Below are positions 34,673 to 42,691 of a stretch of 64,000 bases of DNA, one piece after another. Where the stretch lies: assembly GCF_003947415.1 (NCBI RefSeq), contig NZ_QHKL01000014.1, positions 92,439-156,438 of the forward strand, written 5' to 3'. Under the pieces are notes generated by a model. That model ran no database searches and was not told the DNA's origin. It saw only the letters and a program-made list of their open reading frames with translations. The stretch's first letter is position 1. Each line of letters opens with the position of its first letter. The position numbers were made by a program, and so were the translations under genes. Source of the stretch: Amycolatopsis sp. WAC 01376. GTDB taxonomy: Bacteria > Actinomycetota > Actinomycetes > Mycobacteriales > Pseudonocardiaceae.

Positions 34673-35326
34673 TCACCAGGGACGCAGGCTTGCCCGGGTC
34701 GGCTGCCTCACCGCATCGAGCGCGGCCAGCAGCGGGGGTTCCGGTCGGCAACCGAGGAGCCGGACCTGTCGCACCGATGGTACGGCTTGCTCGCGGAACA
34801 CACCCGTGATGTCCCCGCAGGTGCCGCAGGACGTCCCGTCCCAGGTTGCCAGGGCGAATTCGTCGACGTCGCGGGGACGTACCACCGCATCCGTGCGATG
34901 ACCGACGTGGACGAATCCGTCGAGGTCGATGTCGACTTTTCCGGGCACGGTCGCATTCGGTCGCTGTCCGAGTACGACGACGTCGCACAGATCCTCTCCC
35001 CACCACGACTGCGATGGCGTGAGCGCGCTCAAGGAAATATTGCCCAGCCACGCCCGTTCGGTACCGAGGGCTTCGACAGGCAGCCGGCCGAGGAGATCGG
35101 CGAGCATTCCTGCCGGGGCGCAGCCGGCAAGCGTGAACCGCTCCCGCTGCCGGGGCGGCAGGTCGACGAACAGTCCTTCGCTTTCGGCGCACACCGCCAA
35201 CGGGACGTCGTCCTCGGAATCATCGAAACCGATCTCGCCGCAAATGAGCCAACGCGGGCCAATCGGATGCGGCCACGTCCACCGCCGCCGTTCCGAGGAA
35301 AACCCGGCACCGGGGTTGGTCATCAC
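34673..35326 (-). CDS. hypothetical protein
   Basis: A 217-residue soluble protein, last gene of a four-gene operon (26 bases after the FAD oxidoreductase). Stretches such as RWLICGEIGFDDSEDDVPLAV, GLFVDLPPRQRERFTLAGC and DLCDVVVLGQRPNATVP look like an ordinary alpha/beta domain. No motif, signal peptide or membrane helix is seen, and I do not recognise the family. ATG ATG at 35326/35323 gives the start. A long plus-strand frame across the same bases is a shadow. Confidence 0.65.
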   Translation of the reverse strand: MMTNPGAGFSSERRRWTWPHPIGPRWLICGEIGFDDSEDDVPLAVCAESEGLFVDLPPRQRERFTLAGCAPAGMLADLLGRLPVEALGTERAWLGNISLSALTPSQSWWGEDLCDVVVLGQRPNATVPGKVDIDLDGFVHVGHRTDAVVRPRDVDEFALATWDGTSCGTCGDITGVFREQAVPSVRQVRLLGCRPEPPLLAALDAVRQPTRASLRPW

Positions 35327-35352
35327 CTCGCGACCCTACCGGCAGGAGACGC

Positions 35353-36651
35353 TCAGCCCAGCACCGTGCCCGAGTTCGCGGTGTTCCGGCTGCGCTTACG
35401 AGAGAACGCACCCAGGTCGATCTCCAGGCCGGTGTGCGGGGCCCGGAACCGGACGGGCGACGCGTCGTGGTCGACGCCGTTCTCCACCTGGTCGATCAAC
35501 TCTGCCATCAGCTGCCCCACGACCGGCGCGTTCTTGAACTGGTTGCCGCTCGTTCCGATCGCGAGGTAAAAGCCGTCGAGTTCGGTGCGGTCGTAGATCG
35601 GAGTCCAATCGTCGGCGACGTCATAGACGCCCACCACGCCGCGCGCCCGGTTGGGCACCGCCAGGTCGGGCAACCGCCGCGCGGCCCGCGTCACCTGAGC
35701 CTCGAAGACCGCGGCCGTCGGGTGGATGTCGACGGCGTCGGGGTCGTCGGTCCACTGCATCGGATCGCACTCCGGTTCCGTTCCGCCGACGAGCAGGCCC
35801 GCTCCTCCTTCACCGCGGAAATAGGTGCCCAGATCCATGTCCGCCACCACGGGCCCCGAATAGCCCTCCTGGACCGGCACGTGCGCTACTTCCTGCCGCA
35901 TCGGGCGCACACCGACCGTGAAGTCGGAACCCACGCCGGCCAGCCGATTCACCGCACCCGACCACGGACCGGCCGCGTTGACCACGACGGCACAGGGAAT
36001 CCGGGTGCCGTCCGACAGTCGCACCGACGTCACGCGCCCGCCGGCCTTCTCCACCGCTGTCACCGTGCTGCGAAAGCGGAACTCCGCCCCACACGCCGAG
36101 GCCGCGGAGGCGAGATTCACGGCGGCGAGGCTCGGATCCGAGACGTAACCGGCATCCGGGGTGTACACGCCGCCGAGCGAGTGTTGCGCGTCCTCCCAGA
36201 ATTTCTCGTCGTCGAGCCGCTTCGGCGGCCAATAGCGGCCGGCGTCGATACCTGGAACGCGCTCGGCCAAGGTCGCGCTGTCCCATTCTTCGTAGGGAAC
36301 ACCGATCGCATCGAACAACGGAAGCCACGACGTACGCGGAGCCGCCTCGACGTCCAGCATGACCAGCCCACTCTTGCGGAACATCGCGAGGTCGCCGACA
36401 TCGTGCCCGAGGTGGCCCGCCCAGTCGAGCCAGCCGAAATGCGCCTCCCACGCCGTCGCCACACCGGCGGTGGTGGAGAAGTTGAACCGAACGATCGCAC
36501 TCGATGCCGAGGTCGACCCCTGTCCGGCTCCTGGGGCTCGATCGAGCACGAGCACCCGGTGCCCCGCCCGCGCGAGCTCAAGGGCGATCGACGAACCGAT
36601 CACGCCTGCCCCGATCACGACCACATCGGTATTCGGGCGCTTACCGGGCAC
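35353..36651 (-). CDS. FAD-dependent oxidoreductase, DAO (sarcosine/glycine oxidase-like) family
   Basis: A 432-residue flavoenzyme that oxidises an amine or amino acid at a C-N bond. The FAD-binding dinucleotide fold is DVVVIGAGVIGSSIALELARAGHRVLVLDRA, followed by GSTSASSAIVRF (the flavin-proximal SSxxIxRxxY-type segment). GRVTSVRLSDG, VVNAAGPWSG and the C-terminal FYLAIGTSGNQFKNAPVVGQLMAELI complete the DAO pattern. It overlaps the esterase gene by 11 bases, in an operon with an amidohydrolase and an esterase, which fits breakdown of an amide- or ester-bearing amine. Confidence 0.88.
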   Translation of the reverse strand: MPGKRPNTDVVVIGAGVIGSSIALELARAGHRVLVLDRAPGAGQGSTSASSAIVRFNFSTTAGVATAWEAHFGWLDWAGHLGHDVGDLAMFRKSGLVMLDVEAAPRTSWLPLFDAIGVPYEEWDSATLAERVPGIDAGRYWPPKRLDDEKFWEDAQHSLGGVYTPDAGYVSDPSLAAVNLASAASACGAEFRFRSTVTAVEKAGGRVTSVRLSDGTRIPCAVVVNAAGPWSGAVNRLAGVGSDFTVGVRPMRQEVAHVPVQEGYSGPVVADMDLGTYFRGEGGAGLLVGGTEPECDPMQWTDDPDAVDIHPTAAVFEAQVTRAARRLPDLAVPNRARGVVGVYDVADDWTPIYDRTELDGFYLAIGTSGNQFKNAPVVGQLMAELIDQVENGVDHDASPVRFRAPHTGLEIDLGAFSRKRSRNTANSGTVLG

Positions 36652-37495
36652 GGCAGGTCCTGAGGTAGCTGAGGAACGAGGCCTGCAGACCGGTCACGTG
36701 CGTTTCGCGCAGGAGCGCGCTGGTGACGGCAGCGCCGCGAGCGGTCAGGCGGTGCAGGACGGTGGCCGCGTTCTTCGTGAGGCTCTGGTAGACGGCGAGG
36801 TCTCCGAGAAGCTCTCGGTCGTTGATGGTCAGGTGAAGCTTGGCGGCAGGCAGGCTGTCGCCCATTTCGTCGAGCAGCGCGAAGACCTGACTGTCTTCAC
36901 TGACGACACCGGGGCTGCCCGCTCCGATGCTTTCGAAGAGAGTGCTTCCGGTGAGCCAGGTGTAGAGACTGAAGAGTCCGCCGTAGGAGTAGCCGAAGAG
37001 GCCGTGACCGCTCGCGGCCGTACCGTAATCGCGTTCGATCCGCGGGTGCAGTTCCGCGGTGAGGAAGCCCAGGAACGCATCGGCGCGAGTGTCGCGCAAT
37101 TCGGCGAGGTAGGCGTCGGATTCCTCGCGGGTCCTCGCGCCCGCTCGAACTCCCATCTCCACGGCGTCGATGAGCTCCTTGGCGATGGGCTCGCCGGGTG
37201 GCACGAGGTCCCTGTTGCGCAGCCGATCCCAGTGCTGTGCGTCCTCGCCCGCGTAGCCGACGCTGACTTGGATGTAGGGCTGTATCTGTTGCATGGGGTC
37301 CGCCTGGGTGACGATGAGCGGAGCCGTCAAGCCCACGGCCCAGTTGCCGTCGAGCACATACACGGCAGGCACTCGCGTCGTGGCGGGGTCGTAGCCCGGC
37401 GGTGTGGTGACCCAGACGCCGTAGTCGTGCCCACCGCTGGAACGCAGCTCGAAATAGTCGGTGTCGGCGAAGCAGCCCTGCCATATCGTGCTCAT
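36641..37495 (-). CDS. alpha/beta-hydrolase, esterase D/IroE-like
   Basis: A 284-residue serine hydrolase of the putative-esterase (esterase D/IroE) kind. After an N-terminal beta sheet (YGVWVTTPPGYDP, VPAVYVLDGNW) the nucleophile elbow is GLFGYSYGGLFSLY. GSPGVVSED and LHLTINDRELLGD follow, and the catalytic His is probably in LLRETHVTGL. No signal peptide is seen. ATG at 37495 overlaps the amidohydrolase stop by 4 bases. With its neighbours it could open a lactone or ester in a catabolic route. Confidence 0.82.
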   Translation of the reverse strand: MSTIWQGCFADTDYFELRSSGGHDYGVWVTTPPGYDPATTRVPAVYVLDGNWAVGLTAPLIVTQADPMQQIQPYIQVSVGYAGEDAQHWDRLRNRDLVPPGEPIAKELIDAVEMGVRAGARTREESDAYLAELRDTRADAFLGFLTAELHPRIERDYGTAASGHGLFGYSYGGLFSLYTWLTGSTLFESIGAGSPGVVSEDSQVFALLDEMGDSLPAAKLHLTINDRELLGDLAVYQSLTKNAATVLHRLTARGAAVTSALLRETHVTGLQASFLSYLRTCRAR

Positions 37496-38718
37496 CGAAG
37501 GTCCTTCACAATTCGGCCGGCCTTGAGAACGAGGACGGCATTGGCGGGATCAGCGAACAGCTCCGGGTCTTCCACCGGGTTGCCGTTCCACAACACGAGG
37601 TCAGCCTGCGCGCCGGGAGCGATGACCCCGACTTGGCCGGACAGGCCGAGGATCTCGGCGTTGGTCTTGGTGGCTGCCACGAGGGCTTCCATCGGCGTCT
37701 CGAGCTCTGCGCGCAACCTGAGCTCTTCGCCTCGGCGACCCTGGGCCGGGCCGATGAGATCGGAACCCAGCCCGATCCGCACCCCGGCCTCCTTGGCGAC
37801 AGCGAGCGCTTCGGCCATCCGCTCACGAACACCCAGCACCCGATCGCGGGTCGACTCGCCGAGGCCGGCTCCGGCGGTGTCGTGCAGCAGTTGCTCGACG
37901 ACGGCGAACGTGGGCACGAGGGCGACGTCGCGAGTGGCCATCAGGGTGGCCGTGGACTCGTCGAGGTCGGTGCCGTGCTCGACACAGCGCGCCCCGGCCT
38001 CGACCGCGTTCCGGATGCCGTCGTTGTTGTGGGCGTGAACCGTCACGTAGGTGCCCCGGGCCGCGGCTTCCTGGACGGCGACGGCGATCTCCTCGACGGT
38101 GAACTGGGTGTCGGTCAGCCGGTCGTGGGCGCCGACCACTCCGCCGGTCACGCAGAGCTTCAGGAAGGAGGCTCCGCGACGGAAGGCCTCGCGCACGTTG
38201 GCTCGCAGCTCGTCCGCGTTGCCGGACATCGTCGACAGGGCGCACAGACCGGGTAGGTGGTGGCTGCTCCACAGCTCGGTGGGTTCCCAGTCGGCGCCGT
38301 AGTAGCCGTGCCCACCGATCTGGCACTGAACCGGTCCGCACGACAGGACGCGTGGCCCCCTGACCTTGCCCTTCGCGATCGTCGTGACGAGTCCGCCGTC
38401 GACCCCGCCGGTGTCGCGAACGGTCGTGAAGCCGGCATCGAGCGTCGCGCCGGCCGTGGCGAAGATGTCCGCCGCGATCTCGGCGGCGCTTATCCCAAAC
38501 GAGAACTGCGGCCCGATCGGGCTCGACAGGCCCAAGTGGACGTGAGCGTCGATCAGGCCGGGCGTCATCGTCAGCCCGTCGGCGTCAAGGCGCTCGCCGC
38601 GTGCGCCGGCTGCCCCGACCTGGGTGATATGCCCGTCTTCGATGCCGACGTCGACGTTGATCGGATCGCGGCCCGATCCGTCGACGACCGCCGCGCCGAC
38701 TACCTGAACACGTCCCAC
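37492..38718 (-). CDS. amidohydrolase family protein (imidazolonepropionase/prolidase-like)
   Basis: A 408-residue binuclear-metal TIM-barrel hydrolase. Motifs in order are MTPGLIDAHVHLGL (HxH), GFTTVRDTGG, GASFLKLCVTGGV (carboxylated Lys), VTVHAHNNDGI and CVEHGTDL (metal His), IGLGSDL (metal Asp) and IAPGAQADLVLWNGNP. It resembles the Xaa-Arg/prolidase and organophosphate-acid-like amidohydrolases. GTG at 38718 with GGAGGGA 8 bases upstream is better than the earlier start at 38757. It is first gene of the operon and divergent from a TetR gene. The substrate is unknown. Confidence 0.85.
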   Translation of the reverse strand: MGRVQVVGAAVVDGSGRDPINVDVGIEDGHITQVGAAGARGERLDADGLTMTPGLIDAHVHLGLSSPIGPQFSFGISAAEIAADIFATAGATLDAGFTTVRDTGGVDGGLVTTIAKGKVRGPRVLSCGPVQCQIGGHGYYGADWEPTELWSSHHLPGLCALSTMSGNADELRANVREAFRRGASFLKLCVTGGVVGAHDRLTDTQFTVEEIAVAVQEAAARGTYVTVHAHNNDGIRNAVEAGARCVEHGTDLDESTATLMATRDVALVPTFAVVEQLLHDTAGAGLGESTRDRVLGVRERMAEALAVAKEAGVRIGLGSDLIGPAQGRRGEELRLRAELETPMEALVAATKTNAEILGLSGQVGVIAPGAQADLVLWNGNPVEDPELFADPANAVLVLKAGRIVKDLR

Positions 38719-38812
38719 GAGTCGTTCCCTCCACCGTTGCGAACCGACTGCGACCATGTGCGAGGCGACACGGTGTCGTCAGTGCTTCTTTTCCAATGGA
38801 TAAACTACGGGA

Positions 38813-39409
38813 GTGATCTTGTCAAGCACGGAACGCAAAGGCGACGCACGCGAGCGTCTCCTGGCTCGGCTTCTCGACGCCTTCGACGAGGCACTTCCCT
38901 CACCGGAGGTGTCGCTCCGCGAGATCGCCGCCCGCGCCGAGACCAGCCACGCTCTCCTGCGATACCACTTCGGGTCACTTTCAGGCGTCTTGGCGGCCAT
39001 GCTCACGGCACAGCGATCTCGGGACAACGAGGTGCTTTTCGAGGCCGCCCGGCAAGGCACCTTCGACGACTTCGTCGCGGCGATCTGGCGGACCTACACC
39101 AGGCCGGAGCAGCTGTCGCGTGTCCGCGGCTTCTTTCACGTCGTAGGGCTGGCCGCCTACAGCCCACAGGACTTTCGTGAGTTCATCGACTCGCTCGACG
39201 ACCTGACCAAGATGCTGGCCTCGCTCGCGGAACGCGAAGGACTCGACGCCGAGGAAGCGCTGACCATGGCCACCGTCACCATCGCCGCGATCCGCGGCCT
39301 GCTCCTCCAAGAAGTCCTGACACCGGGGGCCCACTCGGAGGACGCGGTCGCCTTGATCCTGCGCATGAGCAAGAAGCGATCCGTTGGCCGGACACGCCCG
39401 GGGCCTTGA
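38813..39409 (+). CDS. TetR-family transcriptional regulator
   Basis: A 198-residue TetR repressor. The DNA-binding domain is ARERLLARLLDAFDEALPSPEVSLREIAARAETSHALLRYHFGSLSGVLAAML. The remaining helices form the ligand and dimer domain. GTG at 38813 starts it. It is divergent from the amidohydrolase operon across 94 bases, where TCCA-A-TGGA (38792-38800) just ahead of its start is a small candidate operator. It most likely represses the hydrolase-esterase-oxidase operon until a pathway compound binds. Confidence 0.88.
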   Translation: MILSSTERKGDARERLLARLLDAFDEALPSPEVSLREIAARAETSHALLRYHFGSLSGVLAAMLTAQRSRDNEVLFEAARQGTFDDFVAAIWRTYTRPEQLSRVRGFFHVVGLAAYSPQDFREFIDSLDDLTKMLASLAEREGLDAEEALTMATVTIAAIRGLLLQEVLTPGAHSEDAVALILRMSKKRSVGRTRPGP

Positions 39410-39423
39410 GCTTGCCAGGAAAT

Positions 39424-39565
39424 TATTGAGCGGTAAGGCAAAGGTGGGAGGTTGCGAAAGCCACTTTCGCGACGCCTGAGGTCCCGAAAGTGGCTTTCGC
39501 GACACGGTCGCCCCACGGCCGTGAGCGAATCCCCGCCACCCGACACCTTGCCCTACCCCTCAATA
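39424..39565. mobile_element. MITE-like element, copy A (142 bp)
   Basis: The ends are imperfect inverted repeats of about 22 bases: TATTGAGCGGTAAGGCAAAG on the left, and on the right the complement of TATTGAGGGGTAGGGCAAGG. TA flanks both tips, as for Tc1/mariner or IS630-type targets. Inside is a perfect 16-base hairpin (GCGAAAGCCACTTTCG at 39454-39469 with 39485-39500). There is no coding capacity. It lies between a TetR gene and the convergent esterase-like gene. Confidence 0.65.
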
Positions 39566-39586
39566 GTCCGGCCGCGGTGGCTGGTC

Positions 39587-40543
39587 TCAGACGTCGAGCG
39601 AAGAGGCCGGGGACACCTCTTGGGAGTGAACGATGACGTCGAACCATTCGGCGAGCGAACCACCGGAGAGGTGGTGGACGTCATCGTCGGCGGGGTCGTA
39701 GGCAGGGCCGACCAAGCGGGTCTTCGCCGGTCGGCTCAGCCATGCCCGGACCGGTTCAGGGCTCGTGGCACGAAGATCCAGCAGATAGGCGTCCATGCCG
39801 GTACTTCCCAGTGTGGCCTCGGCGAACCCGGCCGGCGGCGCGGGGACGGCGTAGGACGCCGACCCGTGGTGAAAGGTCAGCCCCACCGAAAGGTGCCCGG
39901 AGCCGAAATGCTCCCTGAGGTAGCTGCCCGCACTGCGATGGACCTCCTGCGGCGCTTCGGTGGAGACGGCGCGCGTCCTGCCGTTCACCATATGCGCCAT
40001 GCCACCCCAATAGACGATCTTGTGTCCGGTGTGTTCGTGCCACCGGATCGTATTCTCGGCCAGCAACCGTTCGATGTCGGCGAGATTGCCTGGCAGAGAC
40101 GCCACCTCCGACGACATCCCGGCCATGTTGGCGATGCGGACCGGGTCTGCCGGGTTTCGCTCATTGTGGCGACGCATCCAGCCGACGACGTCAAGGAGCT
40201 CTCTGGTTCGCCAGAATGACCTGGCACCGGCCAGTAACGCTCGAGGGTCGCCGATTCCGGTCCGCACGTACTCGTCGAGCGCGATGCTCGTGATGTCGTC
40301 ACCTTCGAGCACAAGAGAACGGAATCCCAGTTCCTCGACAAGAAACCTCACTATCCGCTGGGAAACAACGGAGAGCTCGCGGGTGTCGCGGGCCGAAACG
40401 CCGAGCACGACCAGATTCGAGTCACGCACCATTCCGCGCAGTGGCTCCAGATCGGCGAGTGGTCCTTCGGGATCGGAGATGACCAGGGGATGCGCGTACT
40501 GGCGGATCCACCGCGTCGGAGTGTCGGTCATCGATGTCGTCAT
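39587..40543 (-). CDS. erythromycin esterase-like protein, catalytic motif degenerate
   Basis: A 318-residue homologue of Ere macrolide esterases and related succinoglycan-type proteins. Family landmarks are strong: RIVRFLVEELGFRSLVLEGDD, DEYVRTGIGDPRALL, FWRTRELLDVVGWMRRHNER and VYWGGMAHM. The catalytic segment, normally LGE-x-x-HGxxEF, reads LGVSARDTREL, so the Glu and the general-base His are replaced by Val and Arg. The protein is also shorter than family norm (about 400), with a contracted middle. It is therefore probably not a macrolide esterase; it could be a pseudoenzyme. The ends of the gene lie 21 and 40 bases from two MITE-like elements. Confidence 0.75.
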   Translation of the reverse strand: MTTSMTDTPTRWIRQYAHPLVISDPEGPLADLEPLRGMVRDSNLVVLGVSARDTRELSVVSQRIVRFLVEELGFRSLVLEGDDITSIALDEYVRTGIGDPRALLAGARSFWRTRELLDVVGWMRRHNERNPADPVRIANMAGMSSEVASLPGNLADIERLLAENTIRWHEHTGHKIVYWGGMAHMVNGRTRAVSTEAPQEVHRSAGSYLREHFGSGHLSVGLTFHHGSASYAVPAPPAGFAEATLGSTGMDAYLLDLRATSPEPVRAWLSRPAKTRLVGPAYDPADDDVHHLSGGSLAEWFDVIVHSQEVSPASSLDV

Positions 40544-40583
40544 GGGATCATTCTCATACCTGAACCTAGGTGGAGGTCCAGTA

Positions 40584-40740
40584 TATTGAGGGGTAAGTCA
40601 ACCGTGTCGTGGTGCCGGGCCAGTGTCGCTCCTGCGTACGCGTTCTGCTGGTAGTGCTTTCGCTACCGTCGGGTGTGATCCCTGGTGACAGTGGGCAAGG
40701 TCTCGCCCGAGACACGACACGTTTGCCTGCCCCCTCAATA
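40584..40740. mobile_element. MITE-like element, copy B (157 bp)
   Basis: The left end is TATTGAGGGGTAAGTCAACC; the right end is the complement of TATTGAGGGGGCAGGCAAAC. Both continue into CGTGTCGT on their inner side, giving about 30-base imperfect inverted ends, with TA at both tips. The right inner block (complement of GTGTCTCGGGCGAGAC) recurs at 34525-34546. There is no coding capacity. Confidence 0.65.
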
Positions 40741-40835
40741 AATCGTCGAGCTTGGGAACTTGCGGCGAGTACGGCAGATCAACCGATGCACCGGTGGCCG
40801 GGTCCCGTAACCCCGGCCACCGGCGCCGGAATGGC

Positions 40836-42029
40836 TCATGGCGTTGCGAGCGCCTCGGTCGGTGGCAGGCGGGCGGCGCGGATGGCCGGGTAGAGGCCGG
40901 CGAGCGCACCGATCACCAGTGTCGCGGCGACGCCGCCGAGCATCGCCCACGCCGGCACTACGGTCGGCCAGTTCTGGGTTGCCGCGTAGCCGCCAGTGGC
41001 CGCGACGCCGAGCAGCACCCCGCCGACACCGCCGAGTGCGGACAGCAGCAGTGACTCGGCCACGAACTGGAGCCGAACCTGCCCGCGGGTGGCGCCGAGT
41101 GAGCGGCGCAAGCCGATCTCGGCACGCCGCTCCAGCACGGAGATCACCATCGTGTTGGCCACCCCGACCCCGCCGACCAGTAACGCCACCGCACCGAGTC
41201 CCAGCAGCAAACCCGTGAACGCGCGGTCGGCCGCCTGTCGGGCGGCCAGCGCGTCGGACGGGCGGGACACCCGGACCTCGTTGGGCGCCTGAGGGTTCGC
41301 GGTCGCGGCGAGCACGCCGCGCATCGCTTCGACGGACTCGTCGGACGCTCGCGTGTAGACGGTCGTCGGGTGACCATCGAAGTCCAAATAGGACTCCGCG
41401 GCCTGCCAGCCGACCAGTGCGGCGGTGTCCAGCTTGGGCGCGAGCAGTGCCGTGTCGAGAATGCCGACCACGGTGAACCACTGGCCACCGAGATGGACCT
41501 GGACACCCTCGCGTGCCGAGCTGACGCCGAGCAGCGACGCGGCCTGCGAGCCGAGCACCACGGCCGGGTGTTCGGCAGTGGCCGCGTTCAGCCACGTGCC
41601 GTCGGCCACTGTCACGCCCACTGTCTCCGGCAGGTCGAGGTGTGCGGCCTGAACCGACAGGCCCCTGGTCTCGACCACCGGGATCCGGTCCGTGCGGTAC
41701 ACCTTCGTGTCCGGCACCTCGCCGAGCGCCGCCACCTGCTGTACCCGCTCGATGCGGCGGATCATGTCGACGGACTCGGCCGGCAGCGCGGAGGTGCCGC
41801 CCGTCATCGTGTTGCCGGGCGCGACGGTGAGCAGGTTCGTGCCGAGCGTGGCGAGTTGCCGGTCCAGCTCGGCGCGGCTCGACGACGACACCCCCACCAC
41901 CGCGATCATCGCGGCGATCCCGATCGCGATGCCCAGCGCGGAAAGGAAAACCCGCAGTGGGCGGGTCCGCAGGCCGGCGCCTCCGACACGGAGCACGTCA
42001 CGCGGGCGAAGGCGCGCTGGCGTCAGCAT
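40836..42029 (-). CDS. MacB-like ABC transporter permease
   Basis: A 397-residue membrane permease of the MacB/FtsX type: helix 1 (VFLSALGIAIGIAAMIAVVGV), a large outer domain of about 210 residues (VAALGEVPDTKVYR, GVQVHLGGQWFTVVGIL), then three C-terminal helices (LLLGLGAVALLVGGVGVANTMVISVLERRAEIGLRRSLGATRGQV is the diagnostic loop). It works with the ATPase upstream and the adaptor to move a substrate or transmit force at the membrane. ATG at 42029 shares one base with the ATPase stop (TGATG), so translation is coupled. Confidence 0.9.
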   Translation of the reverse strand: MLTPARLRPRDVLRVGGAGLRTRPLRVFLSALGIAIGIAAMIAVVGVSSSSRAELDRQLATLGTNLLTVAPGNTMTGGTSALPAESVDMIRRIERVQQVAALGEVPDTKVYRTDRIPVVETRGLSVQAAHLDLPETVGVTVADGTWLNAATAEHPAVVLGSQAASLLGVSSAREGVQVHLGGQWFTVVGILDTALLAPKLDTAALVGWQAAESYLDFDGHPTTVYTRASDESVEAMRGVLAATANPQAPNEVRVSRPSDALAARQAADRAFTGLLLGLGAVALLVGGVGVANTMVISVLERRAEIGLRRSLGATRGQVRLQFVAESLLLSALGGVGGVLLGVAATGGYAATQNWPTVVPAWAMLGGVAATLVIGALAGLYPAIRAARLPPTEALATP

Positions 42030-42691
42030 CACACCACCGCCCCGTCACGCAGCCGGATCTGGCTGGGCAAGCTGCCGGCGATCTCCCGGTCGTGCGTGAT
42101 CACCAGGACCGTGGTGCCGCCCTCGTGCAGTTCCCACAGCAGGTCCAGCACGCCCGCACCGGAAGCGGAGTCCAGGTTCCCAGTCGGCTCGTCGGCCAGC
42201 AGCAGCGCCGGCTCGCCGACGACCGCTCGGGCGATCGCCACCCGCTGCCGCTCCCCACCGGACAACTCGTGCGGCCGGTGGTCGAGCCGTTCGGCGAGGC
42301 CGACGCGGATCAGCGCCGTCTCGGCCCGCCGCGCCCGTTCGCGGGCAGGCACGCCCCCGTACAGCAGGCCGTCCGCCACGTTGTCCACAGCGGACTGTCC
42401 GGGTGTGAGGTGGAACTGCTGGAACACGAACCCGATCCGGGTGGCCCGCAACGCGGACAGCTGCCGGTCGGTCAAGGCCGCGATGTCGTGGCCGTCGATC
42501 CGTACCGTGCCCGCCGACGGCCGGTCGAGTGTGCCGATCAGGTGCAACATGGTCGACTTGCCCGACCCGGACGGCCCGACGATCGCGACCAGCTCGCCGT
42601 ACCCCACGGACAGCGACACGTCGCGCAGCGCGGCGACCCCGCCGTCGTAGGACTTGCCGACCCCGTCCAGTTCCACGACCGCCCCGCTCAT
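42029..42691 (-). CDS. ABC transporter ATP-binding protein (MacB/LolD type)
   Basis: A 220-residue ATPase that powers the MacB-like permease. Walker A is GPSGSGKST (near residue 39), followed by the Q-loop FVFQQFHLTPGQSAVDNV, signature LSGGERQRVAIARA, Walker B LLLADEPTGNLDS and H-loop VLVITHDREIA. Coordinated 4-base overlaps with the adaptor stop and the permease start show a tight operon. Confidence 0.93.
   Translation of the reverse strand: MSGAVVELDGVGKSYDGGVAALRDVSLSVGYGELVAIVGPSGSGKSTMLHLIGTLDRPSAGTVRIDGHDIAALTDRQLSALRATRIGFVFQQFHLTPGQSAVDNVADGLLYGGVPARERARRAETALIRVGLAERLDHRPHELSGGERQRVAIARAVVGEPALLLADEPTGNLDSASGAGVLDLLWELHEGGTTVLVITHDREIAGSLPSQIRLRDGAVV

Noticed and set aside
34229..35569. 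A 446-codon plus-strand frame
   Set aside because: It covers three better-supported features (small secreted gene end, repeats, minus-strand operon genes) and has shadow-like composition.
36359..38038. A 559-codon plus-strand frame antisense to the esterase and oxidoreductase genes
   Set aside because: Both minus-strand genes have clear catalytic motifs in a coupled operon; this frame has none.
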